Positions 34,329 to 43,022 of a DNA stretch of 64,000 bases are shown here, piece by piece (the first letter of the stretch is position 1; each line of letters starts with the position of its first letter). Made by a program: the position numbers and the translations under genes. The notes beneath the pieces were generated by a model. That model was not told the origin of the DNA. It saw nothing but the letters and a program-made list of their open reading frames with translations, and did not search any database. The DNA is taken from assembly GCF_010669225.1 (NCBI RefSeq), contig NZ_CP048627.1:2245292-2309291 (forward strand). Reading direction: 5' to 3'. Origin of the DNA: Megamonas funiformis. Lineage in GTDB: Bacteria; Bacillota; Negativicutes; Selenomonadales; Selenomonadaceae.

Positions 34329-34358
34329 AAAAGAGCCTATATATAGGCTCTTTTTTTT
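34329..34358 (+). terminator. Terminator of the usp pair
   Basis: AAAAGAGCCTATATATAGGCTCTTTTTTTT is close to a perfect palindrome ending in eight T. Confidence 0.9.
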
Positions 34359-34473
34359 AATCTAAAGTTAATTAAATTTTAATATGATTATTTTTTTTCA
34401 ATGATATACTAAATGTACAAATAAAAAACATGCGATATTTATATAAATCAATAGCCGAAAGGGTGTGTATCTC

Positions 34474-35265
34474 ATGAAAGCTACTTTAAAGAAAAAACTT
34501 ACAGCTGCTATTTTAGCTGGCTGTAGTACATTTATATTAAGTGGTGTAGCTTTAGCTAATCCTCCGCAACTACCACCGCCTCCATCTAGACCATTTGTAC
34601 ACAACGAAGAAGTACAAAATTATTGCACACAATTTGAAAGTGATTATTCTTGGATGTATCTATCTACTCGTAAAGATGCTGCAAAAGATTTTGTGTCTGT
34701 AGATAAAGCCTTAGAACGCAATACTATTTCCACTAATCAAGCTACTAAATTGAAAAAAGAAATCATCAGTTTTTATAAAGACAGACAAAAATATGAAGAT
34801 AAAGCTCGTAAATTAGACCGCAGAGATGCTAGAGAATATCGTCAAGAAAATCGTGAACATTTCTCCTTACGTGCTAATATAGCAGATATCTCCGAAAGCA
34901 CTACTATCCCTGTAGATACATTAAAACGCATTTTATTTAAACCAAACCCTAAAGCACCTAAAGATCGTGATGATTTATCCGAAAGACTCGCTAAATTCAC
35001 TAATCAATTAGTAGTTGAAGGCAAAATCACTCAACAAGAAGTAGATATTCTCGATGAATATATGCAATCCGGTAGAGATAAATTAGCTAATATGACTAAA
35101 GAGGAACGTCATGAATATTTAGACGATTATCGTCAATTAACTGATGAACAGCGTTTAGCTAAAATTTCTGAAGGAACAGGTATCTCCACAGAAAGACTAC
35201 AAGAAATCTTTTCTACTTTCAAAGATGCTGTAAAAAATAAATTACAACATAAAATTCAAGATTAA
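34474..35265 (+). CDS. Secreted helical protein of unknown function
   Basis: I do not recognise a family. A signal peptide (KKKLTAAILAGC... ending SGVALA near residue 29) is followed by a proline-rich linker (PPQLPPPPSRP) and about 200 charged, helical residues. An internal duplication is visible: DISESTTIPVDTLKRIL (about 155-171) and KISEGTGISTERLQEIF (about 233-249), each preceded by a helix pair with a short turn (KALERNTISTNQATKL, about 88; LVVEGKITQQEVDIL, about 192). LAGC resembles a lipobox, but the hydrophobic stretch continues, so signal peptidase I cleavage is more likely. The ATG at 34474 follows GAAAGGG; the frame opens at a GTG nine bases earlier. It probably acts in the periplasm. 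Confidence 0.75.
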   Translation: MKATLKKKLTAAILAGCSTFILSGVALANPPQLPPPPSRPFVHNEEVQNYCTQFESDYSWMYLSTRKDAAKDFVSVDKALERNTISTNQATKLKKEIISFYKDRQKYEDKARKLDRRDAREYRQENREHFSLRANIADISESTTIPVDTLKRILFKPNPKAPKDRDDLSERLAKFTNQLVVEGKITQQEVDILDEYMQSGRDKLANMTKEERHEYLDDYRQLTDEQRLAKISEGTGISTERLQEIFSTFKDAVKNKLQHKIQD

Positions 35266-35267
35266 AT

Positions 35268-35304
35268 AAAAAAGCCTAGAGAATTCTAATCTCTAGGCTT
35301 TTTC
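35268..35304. terminator. Bidirectional terminator
   Basis: AAAAAGCCTAGAGA and TCTCTAGGCTTTTT form a perfect 14-bp stem between the secreted-protein gene and the convergent ArsB/NhaD paralogue. Confidence 0.9.
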
Positions 35305-35322
35305 ATTAAAATTATATAACTA

Positions 35323-36609
35323 TTATAGATATCTAATATACACATATATACTTGCTACAATAATAGATAAAATCATGAGTGGAAAAGCTATTTTCAAATA
35401 GCTGATAAAGGATAATTTTTCACCATGAGCACTTGCCATACCTGCTACTACTACATTGGCACTTGCACCAATAAGTGTACCATTACCACCAAGACAAGCA
35501 CCTAAAGACAATGCCCACCAAAGTGGTTCAAGATTAGTCATACCCATAGCGCCCATTTCCTTAATCATAGGAATAAGCGTAGCTACAAAAGGAATGTTAT
35601 CAATAAATGCTGAAGCAATAGCACTGAGCCATAAGATAAGCATTGTGGAAGCTGTAACATTTCCAGATGTTATTTTTATAGCTTCTGCTGCCATAGCCTT
35701 GATAACGCCAGTTTCTACTAAACCGCCAACTAAAATAAACAAACCAACAAAGAAGAAAATAGCAAGCCATTCCAAACGACTTAAGATATTGGCAATTCTT
35801 TTTTCACGTCTACTTACAGTGATTAACATCAATAAAGATGCGCCTGCCAGAGCTACTGTTGCTGATTCTAAACCAAGTTGAGAATGGAACATAAAAGTAA
35901 TGATAGTCAAGAATAACACTGTTAAACATTTTTTCAATAACAATGTATCTTTTAATTCTTCTTTTTCATTCATTCCCATTACTTGTTCTTGTAATGCAGT
36001 TGTAGTATGCAATTTTTTATGATATATAGCAATTATTATGGCTATAGTGATAGCAAAAATAACTATACAAATATCACCTAAATTAGTCAAAAATGCCATA
36101 AAATCCATTTCAGGAACAGCACTACCGATCATAATATTTGGTGGGTCACCGATAAGTGTTGCTGTACCACCGATATTAGAAGACATAATCTGTGCAATCA
36201 AAAATGGCTGTACTGGTATTTTTAGCTGTGCTGTAATACTAAAAGTTACAGGTACTGTCAATAGAACAGTAGTTACATTGTCTAAAAAAGCAGAACAAAC
36301 AGCTGTAAGTGCAGATAATGCTACTAATAATTTCACTGGGTTGGCTTTTACTTTTTTTGCTGCCCAAATAGCCAAATAATTAAACAATCCTGTTTCACTG
36401 GTAATATTAACCATAATCATCATACCAGTAAGCAAACCAATCGTATTAAAATCAATGTGATGGATTGCTTGGTCTTGTGATAATATGCCCATAATAATCA
36501 TAACCATAGCACCTGTCAAAGCCACTATAGTACGATGTATTTTCTCTGAAATAATCAACATATAGGCAATGACAAATACAGCTATAGCTATATAAGCACT
36601 ACTATCCAT
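35323..36609 (-). CDS. ArsB/NhaD family ion transporter, paralogue 2
   Basis: The 428-residue protein is a close paralogue of the product at 21685-22971, with the same landmarks in the same places (IGDPPNIMIGSAVPEMDF near residue 155, FLDNVTTVLLTVP near residue 110, FIDNIPFVATLIP near residue 340, IGASANVVVAGMA near residue 392). Differences concentrate in the central loop (about 200-225) and the C-terminal helices. The ATG at 36609 gives the same length as the paralogue; a TTG just before it is less likely. Substrate unknown (Na+/H+, arsenite or dicarboxylate by family). Recent duplication within 14 kb suggests dosage or substrate divergence. Confidence 0.82.
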   Translation of the reverse strand: MDSSAYIAIAVFVIAYMLIISEKIHRTIVALTGAMVMIIMGILSQDQAIHHIDFNTIGLLTGMMIMVNITSETGLFNYLAIWAAKKVKANPVKLLVALSALTAVCSAFLDNVTTVLLTVPVTFSITAQLKIPVQPFLIAQIMSSNIGGTATLIGDPPNIMIGSAVPEMDFMAFLTNLGDICIVIFAITIAIIIAIYHKKLHTTTALQEQVMGMNEKEELKDTLLLKKCLTVLFLTIITFMFHSQLGLESATVALAGASLLMLITVSRREKRIANILSRLEWLAIFFFVGLFILVGGLVETGVIKAMAAEAIKITSGNVTASTMLILWLSAIASAFIDNIPFVATLIPMIKEMGAMGMTNLEPLWWALSLGACLGGNGTLIGASANVVVAGMASAHGEKLSFISYLKIAFPLMILSIIVASIYVYIRYL

Positions 36610-36670
36610 CAATAATCACTTTCTTTCCTAAAAGATATTTATAATCATTTAAAATCTATTTAAATAAATT

Positions 36671-37852
36671 TTAAATATTATACATACTAATAGCTAAATC
36701 ACTTAAATATGATTTATAAAATTTCATCTTATTATTTTGTATATAAAATCTAGGTACACGACGAGAAATCATGCAAGTTATTTCATAATTTATAGTTCCC
36801 AATTTTTCAGCCAATTCATCAGCTAAAATACATTCATCACCTTGTTTACCAAAGAGAACTACTTCATCGCCTACTTGTACATTTTCGATATCTGTAACAT
36901 CAACCATGCACTGGTCCATGCAGATATTACCTACTACTTTTGCACGCTTACCATGTATCAATACTTCTGCTTTTCCAGATAATAATCTAGTATAGCCATC
37001 AGCATAACCTACAGGTATAGTGGCAATCACGCGAGTATCTTTAGCTATAAATTTATGACCATAACTTACACCTTCGCCAGCATGTATAGTTTTTACATGT
37101 GTTACTTCACATTTAAAACTCATAGCTGGTTTTAAGCCAGTATTGCTGATATCAACTTCATCTGATGGTGCCATGCCATATAATATCACTCCAGCACGTA
37201 CCATATCATAATGATATTCTGGTAAATCAATAATAGTAGCACTATTAGCACAATGATATACATTGGCCTTCACTCCAGCTTTGGCCACTTCATCACAAAC
37301 CCATTTAAAACGTTTATATTGAGTATGTGTAAAAGTTTTATCTGCACAATCAGCTAAACAAAAATGAGTGAACATACCTTCTATTTTTACATTAGGTAAC
37401 TTACTTATTTTTACAATTTCTTCTACAGCTTCTTTTGTTGGTTGATAGCCAATGCGTTGCATACCGCTATCTATAGCTATATGAAATACCACTTCACTTT
37501 GTTGTTTTACAGCTTCCTCAGAAAAAAGTCTTGCCTGTTCATAATCAAAGATACATACATCAATTCCATAAGCAATAGCTTCACTAGCTCTCACTGGATT
37601 TGTATAACCCAAGATAAAAATAGGAGCTATAATACCTTGATGACGAAGTTCTAGCCCTTCATCTAAACGTGCTACAGCCAATCTATCAGCACCATTTTCC
37701 AATAAAGTTTTAGCTAAAGTTACAGAACCATGACCATAAGCATCTGCTTTGATTACAGCTGCCACTTCTTTTGATTTTGCCATCTTTCGTATAATTTGCA
37801 TATTCTGTGCAATTACATCTAAATCAATTTCTGTCCACAATAATCTTATCAT
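36671..37852 (-). CDS. alr: Alanine racemase
   Basis: The 393-residue PLP enzyme interconverts L- and D-alanine for peptidoglycan. Lys35 in AAVIKADAYGHG is the cofactor lysine, and the Tyr in GEGVSYGHKF (about residue 262) is the second catalytic base. RVPRFYI near the C-terminus is the usual barrel-to-sheet closing motif. The ATG at 37852 is chosen because GTGGAG lies seven bases upstream; the frame opens four codons earlier at a GTG. The gap to the radical SAM gene upstream is 71 bases, so both may share a transcript. Confidence 0.95.
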   Translation of the reverse strand: MIRLLWTEIDLDVIAQNMQIIRKMAKSKEVAAVIKADAYGHGSVTLAKTLLENGADRLAVARLDEGLELRHQGIIAPIFILGYTNPVRASEAIAYGIDVCIFDYEQARLFSEEAVKQQSEVVFHIAIDSGMQRIGYQPTKEAVEEIVKISKLPNVKIEGMFTHFCLADCADKTFTHTQYKRFKWVCDEVAKAGVKANVYHCANSATIIDLPEYHYDMVRAGVILYGMAPSDEVDISNTGLKPAMSFKCEVTHVKTIHAGEGVSYGHKFIAKDTRVIATIPVGYADGYTRLLSGKAEVLIHGKRAKVVGNICMDQCMVDVTDIENVQVGDEVVLFGKQGDECILADELAEKLGTINYEITCMISRRVPRFYIQNNKMKFYKSYLSDLAISMYNI

Positions 37853-37923
37853 TTCGGACTCCACAATCTATTCGCTTCCATTCTTAATCATTCTAGTACA
37901 TTTCAATTTACAAATACTATTTT

Positions 37924-38571
37924 TTAATTTGCTTCATAACGACGAATACGCAAATTCAAGCTATATTCTTCACAAACCTTTTTACAAGCATTGATTTCAT
38001 CTTCGCCGATAATATCCACTATAGTTACTACTACATTTGGAATATAATTTTTGCAATCCACTGCAAAATCAAGCATAGCTTTATAAGATTTTATGCCAAA
38101 ACGACTGCGTGTAACTTCTAAATATTTTTCTGACGTAGATTCATTCAAACTAATAGAAATGGTATTTAATAAGCCTTTAAATAACATAGCTGTTTTTTTA
38201 CCATATTCTAAATCGCTTAAACCATTTGTATTCATTCTAACTTTAAATTTAGGATATGTTTGATGGATAAAAGTCAATAATTTTACCAAGTCATCTAAAC
38301 GCATAGTTGGCTCACCAAAACCACAGATGACGATATCTGCTACATTTTCCATAGGTGCATTCAAAAATGCTTGTTTAATCTCTTCTAAAGAAGGTTCGCC
38401 ATCTTTTAACCATAACTTATGGTCATTCTTTAAATGACGCAAACAAAATGTGCAATTACAATTACATCTATTGGTAAAATTTACATACATATTGAATTTT
38501 TCTTTAGGAAATAATTTAACTTTTTCACTAAAATCAATATATCCATTATTATGTAATGTATATAATATCAT
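37924..38571 (-). CDS. TatD-associated radical SAM protein
   Basis: The 215-residue radical SAM enzyme has the CxxxCxxC cluster motif in FTNRCNCNCTFCLRH near residue 35 and GFGEPTMR near residue 85 (the GGE-like SAM site). The opening YTLHNNGYIDFS and compact size match the TIGR04038 group, which is usually next to or fused to TatD nuclease genes; no tatD is present in this window. The reaction is unknown. AAGGTGATTAA precedes the start. An IS200/IS605 element is inserted about 85 bases upstream, so this gene and alr may have been separated from their original promoter. Confidence 0.85.
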   Translation of the reverse strand: MILYTLHNNGYIDFSEKVKLFPKEKFNMYVNFTNRCNCNCTFCLRHLKNDHKLWLKDGEPSLEEIKQAFLNAPMENVADIVICGFGEPTMRLDDLVKLLTFIHQTYPKFKVRMNTNGLSDLEYGKKTAMLFKGLLNTISISLNESTSEKYLEVTRSRFGIKSYKAMLDFAVDCKNYIPNVVVTIVDIIGEDEINACKKVCEEYSLNLRIRRYEAN

Positions 38572-38656
38572 TTAATCACCTTTTCCTTGTTACAATATAA
38601 CATAAAAATTATAGCCTTTTAGCTTCTAAACTTCAATATAAAATCATATTTATAAT

Positions 38657-38760
38657 TGACATACTCCCCATGCCTAAATGCAGGGGATTCTTGGATACAA
38701 ACGATACTTGCCTACTAAAATAGCAGGTCTTACTATATCTCTCCAAAGAAGGTTGATGCC
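38657..38760 (-). ncRNA. Candidate reRNA/omegaRNA region at the right end of IS605 copy 1
   Basis: The right end after tnpB overlaps its 3' coding end and folds into a CCTGCTA/TAGTAGG hairpin and a terminal CCCCTGC...GCATGGGG hairpin, ending AGTATGTCA at 38657. In characterised IS200/IS605 elements this region is the scaffold of the TnpB guide RNA and the flanking DNA is the guide, which here would start around 38656 and read toward the radical SAM gene. The exact ends are inferred from the match between the two copies in this window. Confidence 0.55.
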
Positions 38761-39863
38761 CCAACCTTCCATATATTTATAGCAGCATTTCTATCTCTAT
38801 CGTGGCTGGTTTTGCACTTTGCGCAAATCCACTCACGAACTGCCCAATTTTTAGTTTCAGGATTTTTTGTACCACAAACATGGCAAATTTGCGAACTTGG
38901 ATAGTATCTATCTATCTTTTGCACTATTGAGCCAATTTCTCTCGCTTTATATTCAAGAATTTTTATAAATTCACTAAATCCATAGTCAGATATTTTTCTA
39001 CCCCAACGTTTTTGCATTCCTTTTATATTCAAATCTTCTATGCAGATTAAAGCATATTCACTACAAATTTTATTTGCTAATTTAAAATGAAAATCTTTAC
39101 GTTGATTAGATATTTTCTTATGCAATCTGGCAAGAGCTATTTTTGCTAATCTACGATGATTAGAAGTCTTCTTTTTTCTAGATAATATTCTATTAGCTTT
39201 TTTTATATCATTAGCATTTTGTTTAAAAAATAAAGGTGCTTTTATATCTTCATTATCCGATGCAGTTAAAAACTGTTTAAGTCCAAAGTCATAGCCGACG
39301 CTTTTACCTGTTCTTGCTAAAACTTTATTCTCGTTAGTTTCACAAACAAAATAAAGATATATATCACCTAAAGTATCACGTTTAATTGTTATTGTTTTAA
39401 CTATTCCTTCAATATCTCTACTTTTAAAATATTTGTATTTTTGTTTATTAATTTCTATAATATTACCCTTTAAAAGCTTCCAACCAGCTTGCTTGAGCGT
39501 GAATGATTTATATTTTCGTATCTTTTTAAAAGATGGTGGTGCTGTACGAATTTTATGTTTTAAATTTCTAAAAAACGATTTATAAGCACGGTCTATTCTT
39601 TGAGTTATATCTTGAATAGCTTGCGAACCTACTTCTTTAAAATAGCTAAATTTACCTATTTTCTTAAGTTTAGTTAAATGTTTTTGAAGCTTATAGATAT
39701 TAAGAGATTTTTTAAATAAACGATAATATCTTTTATGCAAAGCAATACAGTGATTGTAGATAATTCCAGCTATATTAATAACTTTATGAAGTTTTTTATT
39801 CCTTTTTGCCTTATACAATTTAAAACAATATGTCTTCACTACAATCACCTGCCTTTTTATCAT
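38733..39863 (-). CDS. tnpB: TnpB RNA-guided nuclease of IS605 (copy 1)
   Basis: The 376-residue TnpB has the split RuvC site: Asp in GYDFGLKQF near residue 192, Glu in CIEDLNIKG near residue 277 and Asp in SHDRDRNAAINIW near residue 355, with a zinc ribbon between (CHVCG...CAKCK, about 325-350). TnpB proteins cleave DNA matching a guide RNA made from the element's right end and are the ancestors of Cas12. It begins four bases after tnpA. The frame opens with an ATG at 39863, but a GTG nine codons later (giving MKTYCFKLYKAK, the usual TnpB start) sits behind AGGTGAT and may be the true start. About 98 percent identical to copy 2. Confidence 0.92.
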   Translation of the reverse strand: MIKRQVIVVKTYCFKLYKAKRNKKLHKVINIAGIIYNHCIALHKRYYRLFKKSLNIYKLQKHLTKLKKIGKFSYFKEVGSQAIQDITQRIDRAYKSFFRNLKHKIRTAPPSFKKIRKYKSFTLKQAGWKLLKGNIIEINKQKYKYFKSRDIEGIVKTITIKRDTLGDIYLYFVCETNENKVLARTGKSVGYDFGLKQFLTASDNEDIKAPLFFKQNANDIKKANRILSRKKKTSNHRRLAKIALARLHKKISNQRKDFHFKLANKICSEYALICIEDLNIKGMQKRWGRKISDYGFSEFIKILEYKAREIGSIVQKIDRYYPSSQICHVCGTKNPETKNWAVREWICAKCKTSHDRDRNAAINIWKVGASTFFGEI

Positions 39864-39867
39864 TTAT

Positions 39868-40263
39868 TTATTCTGAACGCTTTTGACTTTCTATATACTG
39901 TTTAATAATTGATATTGGTGCTCCACCAACTGTAGATACAAAATATGAATTTGTCCACAATGTTGGTAGCCTTGATTTTAACCATGAAAATTCTTCTCGA
40001 AGTATTCTTGAAGATATTCCTTTTATTCGTTTAACAACTTTATGTATACCAAATTGTGGAGCAACTTCTAAAAGCAAATGAACATGGTCTGGCATTACTT
40101 CCATCTCGATTAAATCGACGTGAAGCTCCTGACAAATATTATTAATCAACTCCTTTAATCGTTCATCAACACCATTGTTCAACACTTTTCTACGATATTT
40201 AGGACAAAATACTACATGATATTTACAAAAATATACTATATTATTATTTGATTTATATTTCAT
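39868..40263 (-). CDS. tnpA: IS200/IS605 TnpA, HUH transposase
   Basis: The 131-residue Y1 transposase has the HUH motif in MPDHVHLLL near residue 59 and the catalytic Tyr in IIKQYIESQ near residue 122, so it looks active. The opening YFCKYHVVFCPKYRRKVL is the usual N-terminus. It cuts and joins single-stranded DNA at the hairpin ends. No Shine-Dalgarno precedes the ATG; the promoter at 40298-40270 would start transcription at the ATG itself. Confidence 0.93.
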   Translation of the reverse strand: MKYKSNNNIVYFCKYHVVFCPKYRRKVLNNGVDERLKELINNICQELHVDLIEMEVMPDHVHLLLEVAPQFGIHKVVKRIKGISSRILREEFSWLKSRLPTLWTNSYFVSTVGGAPISIIKQYIESQKRSE

Positions 40264-40269
40264 AAAAGT

Positions 40270-40298
40270 ATTATATAACTATTAAAAATATAATACAA
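40270..40298 (-). promoter_or_regulatory. tnpA promoter, predicting a leaderless mRNA
   Basis: TTGTAT and TATAAT are separated by 17 bases on the minus strand, and only six bases lie between the -10 box and the tnpA ATG. Transcription would start at or next to the A of the ATG, which fits the missing ribosome binding site. Confidence 0.6.
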
Positions 40299-40300
40299 TA

Positions 40301-40330
40301 AAAAACAATGATATCGAATCATTGTTTTTT
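40301..40330. terminator. Hairpin shielding tnpA from outside transcription
   Basis: AAAAACAATGAT and ATCATTGTTTTT form a perfect 12-bp stem with a five-base loop and T runs on both strands. It sits just before the tnpA promoter inside the left end and would stop read-through from the pdx kinase operon. Confidence 0.65.
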
Positions 40331-40386
40331 AGCGAGCTTATATCCCCATAAATAAATTTAGGGGCTTTACGCTCGCATTTGGTAAT

Positions 40387-40439
40387 AAATAAGCTTTAAT
40401 TCTACCAACTACATTGTTTAGTAAAATTAAAGCTTATTT
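40387..40439 (-). terminator. Terminator of ilvD-pdxK
   Basis: AAATAAGCTTTAATT pairs perfectly over 15 bases with AATTAAAGCTTATTT across a 23-base loop, directly after the kinase stop. The U run on the minus strand is short, so efficiency is uncertain. Confidence 0.6.
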
Positions 40440-40449
40440 TTGTACGCTA

Positions 40450-41280
40450 TTATTTTAAATCAGTTAAATATTCTTCAAAACATAGGCCATAATTCCATGG
40501 CACATTTAAAGAATTAGTATATGCCATTGCTTTTCCTACAAAATCAGCTGCTTTTTGCACTGCTTTCGGTAAAGCTTCTTCACGAACTAAACAAGCTGTC
40601 AAGATAGCCACAAAAGCATCTCCTGTACCTGAATGTTCTTCTGGTATGCGATTATTCTCTTGCATACATGGATTTTTACCTTGCTCATAAATATAATTAT
40701 AAACTTTGTCAGCTGTTTCATTGACAAGACCTGTGATTACAATTTGCTTTACGCCTTTAGTAGCTATAGCTTGTGCCATTTTTAATAACTCAGCTTCAGT
40801 TGGCATTTTATCTGGATATTCTATATCCAATAATTGACAAACCTCCGTTAAATTCGGCGTTAAAACATCAGCCACATTCAATAATTGTCGCATCTTTAAA
40901 CAAAGTTCTTCATTATAAGAAGAATACAATTTTCCGCCATCGCCCATCACTGGGTCAACGACAAACAAAGTATTTTCTTTTTTAAAGCGTCTTGCAAATT
41001 CTAATACAAGTTCAATCTGGTCTTTAGAACCTAAAAAACCTGTCAAAATACCATCAAATTCTAAATTCAAAGCTTGCCAATTATCCATATGAGCTTTCAT
41101 ATGACGAGTATAATCGTCCATATAATGTACAGGAAAACCAGTATGCGCTGCTAAAATTGCAGTAGGAAGCGGACAAGCTTGTATCTTTAAAGCTGAAATC
41201 AACGGCAATTGTACTGTTACAGAACAGCGACCAAAACCTGTTATATCATTTATTAAAGCAATTCTTTTTTGTTTATTCAC
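40450..41280 (-). CDS. pdxY: Pyridoxal/pyridoxamine kinase
   Basis: The 276-residue ribokinase-fold enzyme phosphorylates B6 vitamers to make PLP. INDITGFGRCSVTVQLP at the N-terminus, FDGILTGFLGSKDQ near residue 77, VVDPVMGDGGKLY near residue 112 and the catalytic HSGTGDAFVAI near residue 220 match the PdxY/PdxK group. The assignment between pyridoxal, pyridoxamine and hydroxymethylpyrimidine kinases is by overall resemblance. It starts with GTG directly after the ilvD stop, so translation is coupled. PLP is needed by branched-chain transaminases, which may explain the company. Confidence 0.88.
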   Translation of the reverse strand: MNKQKRIALINDITGFGRCSVTVQLPLISALKIQACPLPTAILAAHTGFPVHYMDDYTRHMKAHMDNWQALNLEFDGILTGFLGSKDQIELVLEFARRFKKENTLFVVDPVMGDGGKLYSSYNEELCLKMRQLLNVADVLTPNLTEVCQLLDIEYPDKMPTEAELLKMAQAIATKGVKQIVITGLVNETADKVYNYIYEQGKNPCMQENNRIPEEHSGTGDAFVAILTACLVREEALPKAVQKAADFVGKAMAYTNSLNVPWNYGLCFEEYLTDLK

Positions 41281-42933
41281 TTACTCTAAAACAGCTCCTG
41301 TGCTAGCAGATGTTGTAAGTTTTGCATAACGGGAAAGATATCCTGTTTTTACCTTTGGTTCAGGTTTTACCCAGTTAGCTTTACGTTTAGCCATTTCTTC
41401 ATCGCTGATTAATACATTTAATTTACGATTTGGAATATCGATATCAATGATATCACCATCTTCAAGATATGCGATTGGACCGCCAGCCATAGCTTCTGGA
41501 GATACGTGACCGATACAAGCACCACGAGTAGCACCAGAGAAACGACCATCTGTGATAAGAGCTACTTTTAAGCCCATACCTGCGATAACAGCAGTTGGAT
41601 TGAGCATTTCACGCATACCAGGGCCACCTTTTGGACCTTCATAGCGGATTACTACTACATCGCCATCTTTGATTTTGCCACCAGTAATAGCTTCGATAGC
41701 TTCTTCTTCAGAATTAAAGCATTTTGCTGTACCTTTATAGCAAAGCATATCTTCTGTTACTGCACTAGCTTTTACTACTGCATAATCTGGAGCTAAATTA
41801 CCTTGTAATATAGCGATACCACCTGTTGGACGATATGGTGCTTCTACTGTTTTGATTACATCAGCACGCTGAATTTCGCTATTTTTTATTCTATCTTCAA
41901 CAGTTCCTGTTACTGTGAGTGCGTCTAAATGAATAAGACCTTTTTTGCTGAGTTCATGCATTACTGCACAAACACCGCCAGCTTCATTTAAATCTTGCAT
42001 ATGATGAGTACCAGCTGGACTTAATTTTGTGATATAAGGTGTTTTTGCACTGATTTCATCAAATAATGGAGCTGGAAGTTTAATACCTGCTTCATGTGCA
42101 ATTGCTGTAAGATGAAGTACAGTATTAGAAGAACCACCAATACCCATATCTACAGTGATTGCATTTTCAAATGCTTTTTGAGTTAAAATATCACGAGGTT
42201 TAATATCTTTTGCAATTAAATCCATGATTACATGACCAGCTTGTTTTGCAAGTGAAATTCTAGCACCAGTATAAGCAGCTGGAATTGTACCATTGCCAGG
42301 AAGTCCCATACCTAATACTTCTGTTAAAGTATTCATTGTATTAGCTGTAAATAATCCAGAGCAAGAACCGCAACCTGGGCAAGCTTTTGCTTCTAAATCA
42401 TACATTTCATCTTCTGTGATTTTGCCAGCTGTAAATTTACCAGCAGCTTCAAAAGTTGTGCTTACACTGACATCTTTACCTTGATAACGACCAGCAAGCA
42501 TAGGACCACCACTTACTACTACGCAAGGAATATTCAAACGAGCAGCCGCCATGAGCATACCTGGAACGATTTTATCGCAGTTTGGAATAAGTACCAAACC
42601 ATCAAAAGCATGAGCTGTTGCTACAGCTTCGATAGAATCAGCAATTAATTCACGACTAGCCAAGGAGAATTTCATACCAGGGTGTCCCATAGCAATACCA
42701 TCGCATACACCAATAGCTGGGAATTCAATAGGTGTACCGCCAGCAGCAGCTACGCCGAGTTTTGCTGCATCAGCGATTGTACGTAAATGAATATGACCTG
42801 GAATTATTTCATTAAATGCATTTACAATACCAACTAATGGTTTTTTCAAATCTTCTGGGCCATATCCCATAGCATTAAATAAAGCACGATGTGCTGAACG
42901 AGTTGCACCTTTTTTTACTAAATCACTTCTCAT
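41281..42933 (-). CDS. ilvD: Dihydroxy-acid dehydratase
   Basis: The 550-residue iron-sulfur enzyme dehydrates dihydroxyvalerate and dihydroxymethylvalerate, the third step of valine, leucine and isoleucine synthesis. Cluster ligands appear in [10 protein letters not shown] near residue 117 and CPGCGSCSG near residue 190; [20 protein letters not shown] near residue 465 is the second family signature. The ATG at 42933 follows AAAGGTGG at seven bases; the frame opens two codons earlier at a TTG. It follows leuA by 89 bases with no terminator between them, so it may be under the same leucine T-box. Confidence 0.96.
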   Translation of the reverse strand: MRSDLVKKGATRSAHRALFNAMGYGPEDLKKPLVGIVNAFNEIIPGHIHLRTIADAAKLGVAAAGGTPIEFPAIGVCDGIAMGHPGMKFSLASRELIADSIEAVATAHAFDGLVLIPNCDKIVPGMLMAAARLNIPCVVVSGGPMLAGRYQGKDVSVSTTFEAAGKFTAGKITEDEMYDLEAKACPGCGSCSGLFTANTMNTLTEVLGMGLPGNGTIPAAYTGARISLAKQAGHVIMDLIAKDIKPRDILTQKAFENAITVDMGIGGSSNTVLHLTAIAHEAGIKLPAPLFDEISAKTPYITKLSPAGTHHMQDLNEAGGVCAVMHELSKKGLIHLDALTVTGTVEDRIKNSEIQRADVIKTVEAPYRPTGGIAILQGNLAPDYAVVKASAVTEDMLCYKGTAKCFNSEEEAIEAITGGKIKDGDVVVIRYEGPKGGPGMREMLNPTAVIAGMGLKVALITDGRFSGATRGACIGHVSPEAMAGGPIAYLEDGDIIDIDIPNRKLNVLISDEEMAKRKANWVKPEPKVKTGYLSRYAKLTTSASTGAVLE

Positions 42934-43022
42934 GAACAAACCACCTTTTCTATCTACATATAATATATAAACAATAAATTTATTATACTAACATATTAAT
43001 CATATATACAAATAAATTTCTT

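Larger units (their letters stand above)
38657..40377 (-). mobile_element. IS200/IS605 family element, apparently intact
   Basis: The element carries tnpA then tnpB on the minus strand. The right boundary (38657) is set by the end of sequence shared with the copy at 51512-52720. The left end (about 40331-40377) has a GCGAGC/GCTCGC stem enclosing CCCC...GGGG, which resembles the right-end CCCC...TGGGG hairpin. As expected for this family there are no terminal inverted repeats or target duplications. It lies between the pdx kinase terminator and the radical SAM gene. Confidence 0.85.
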
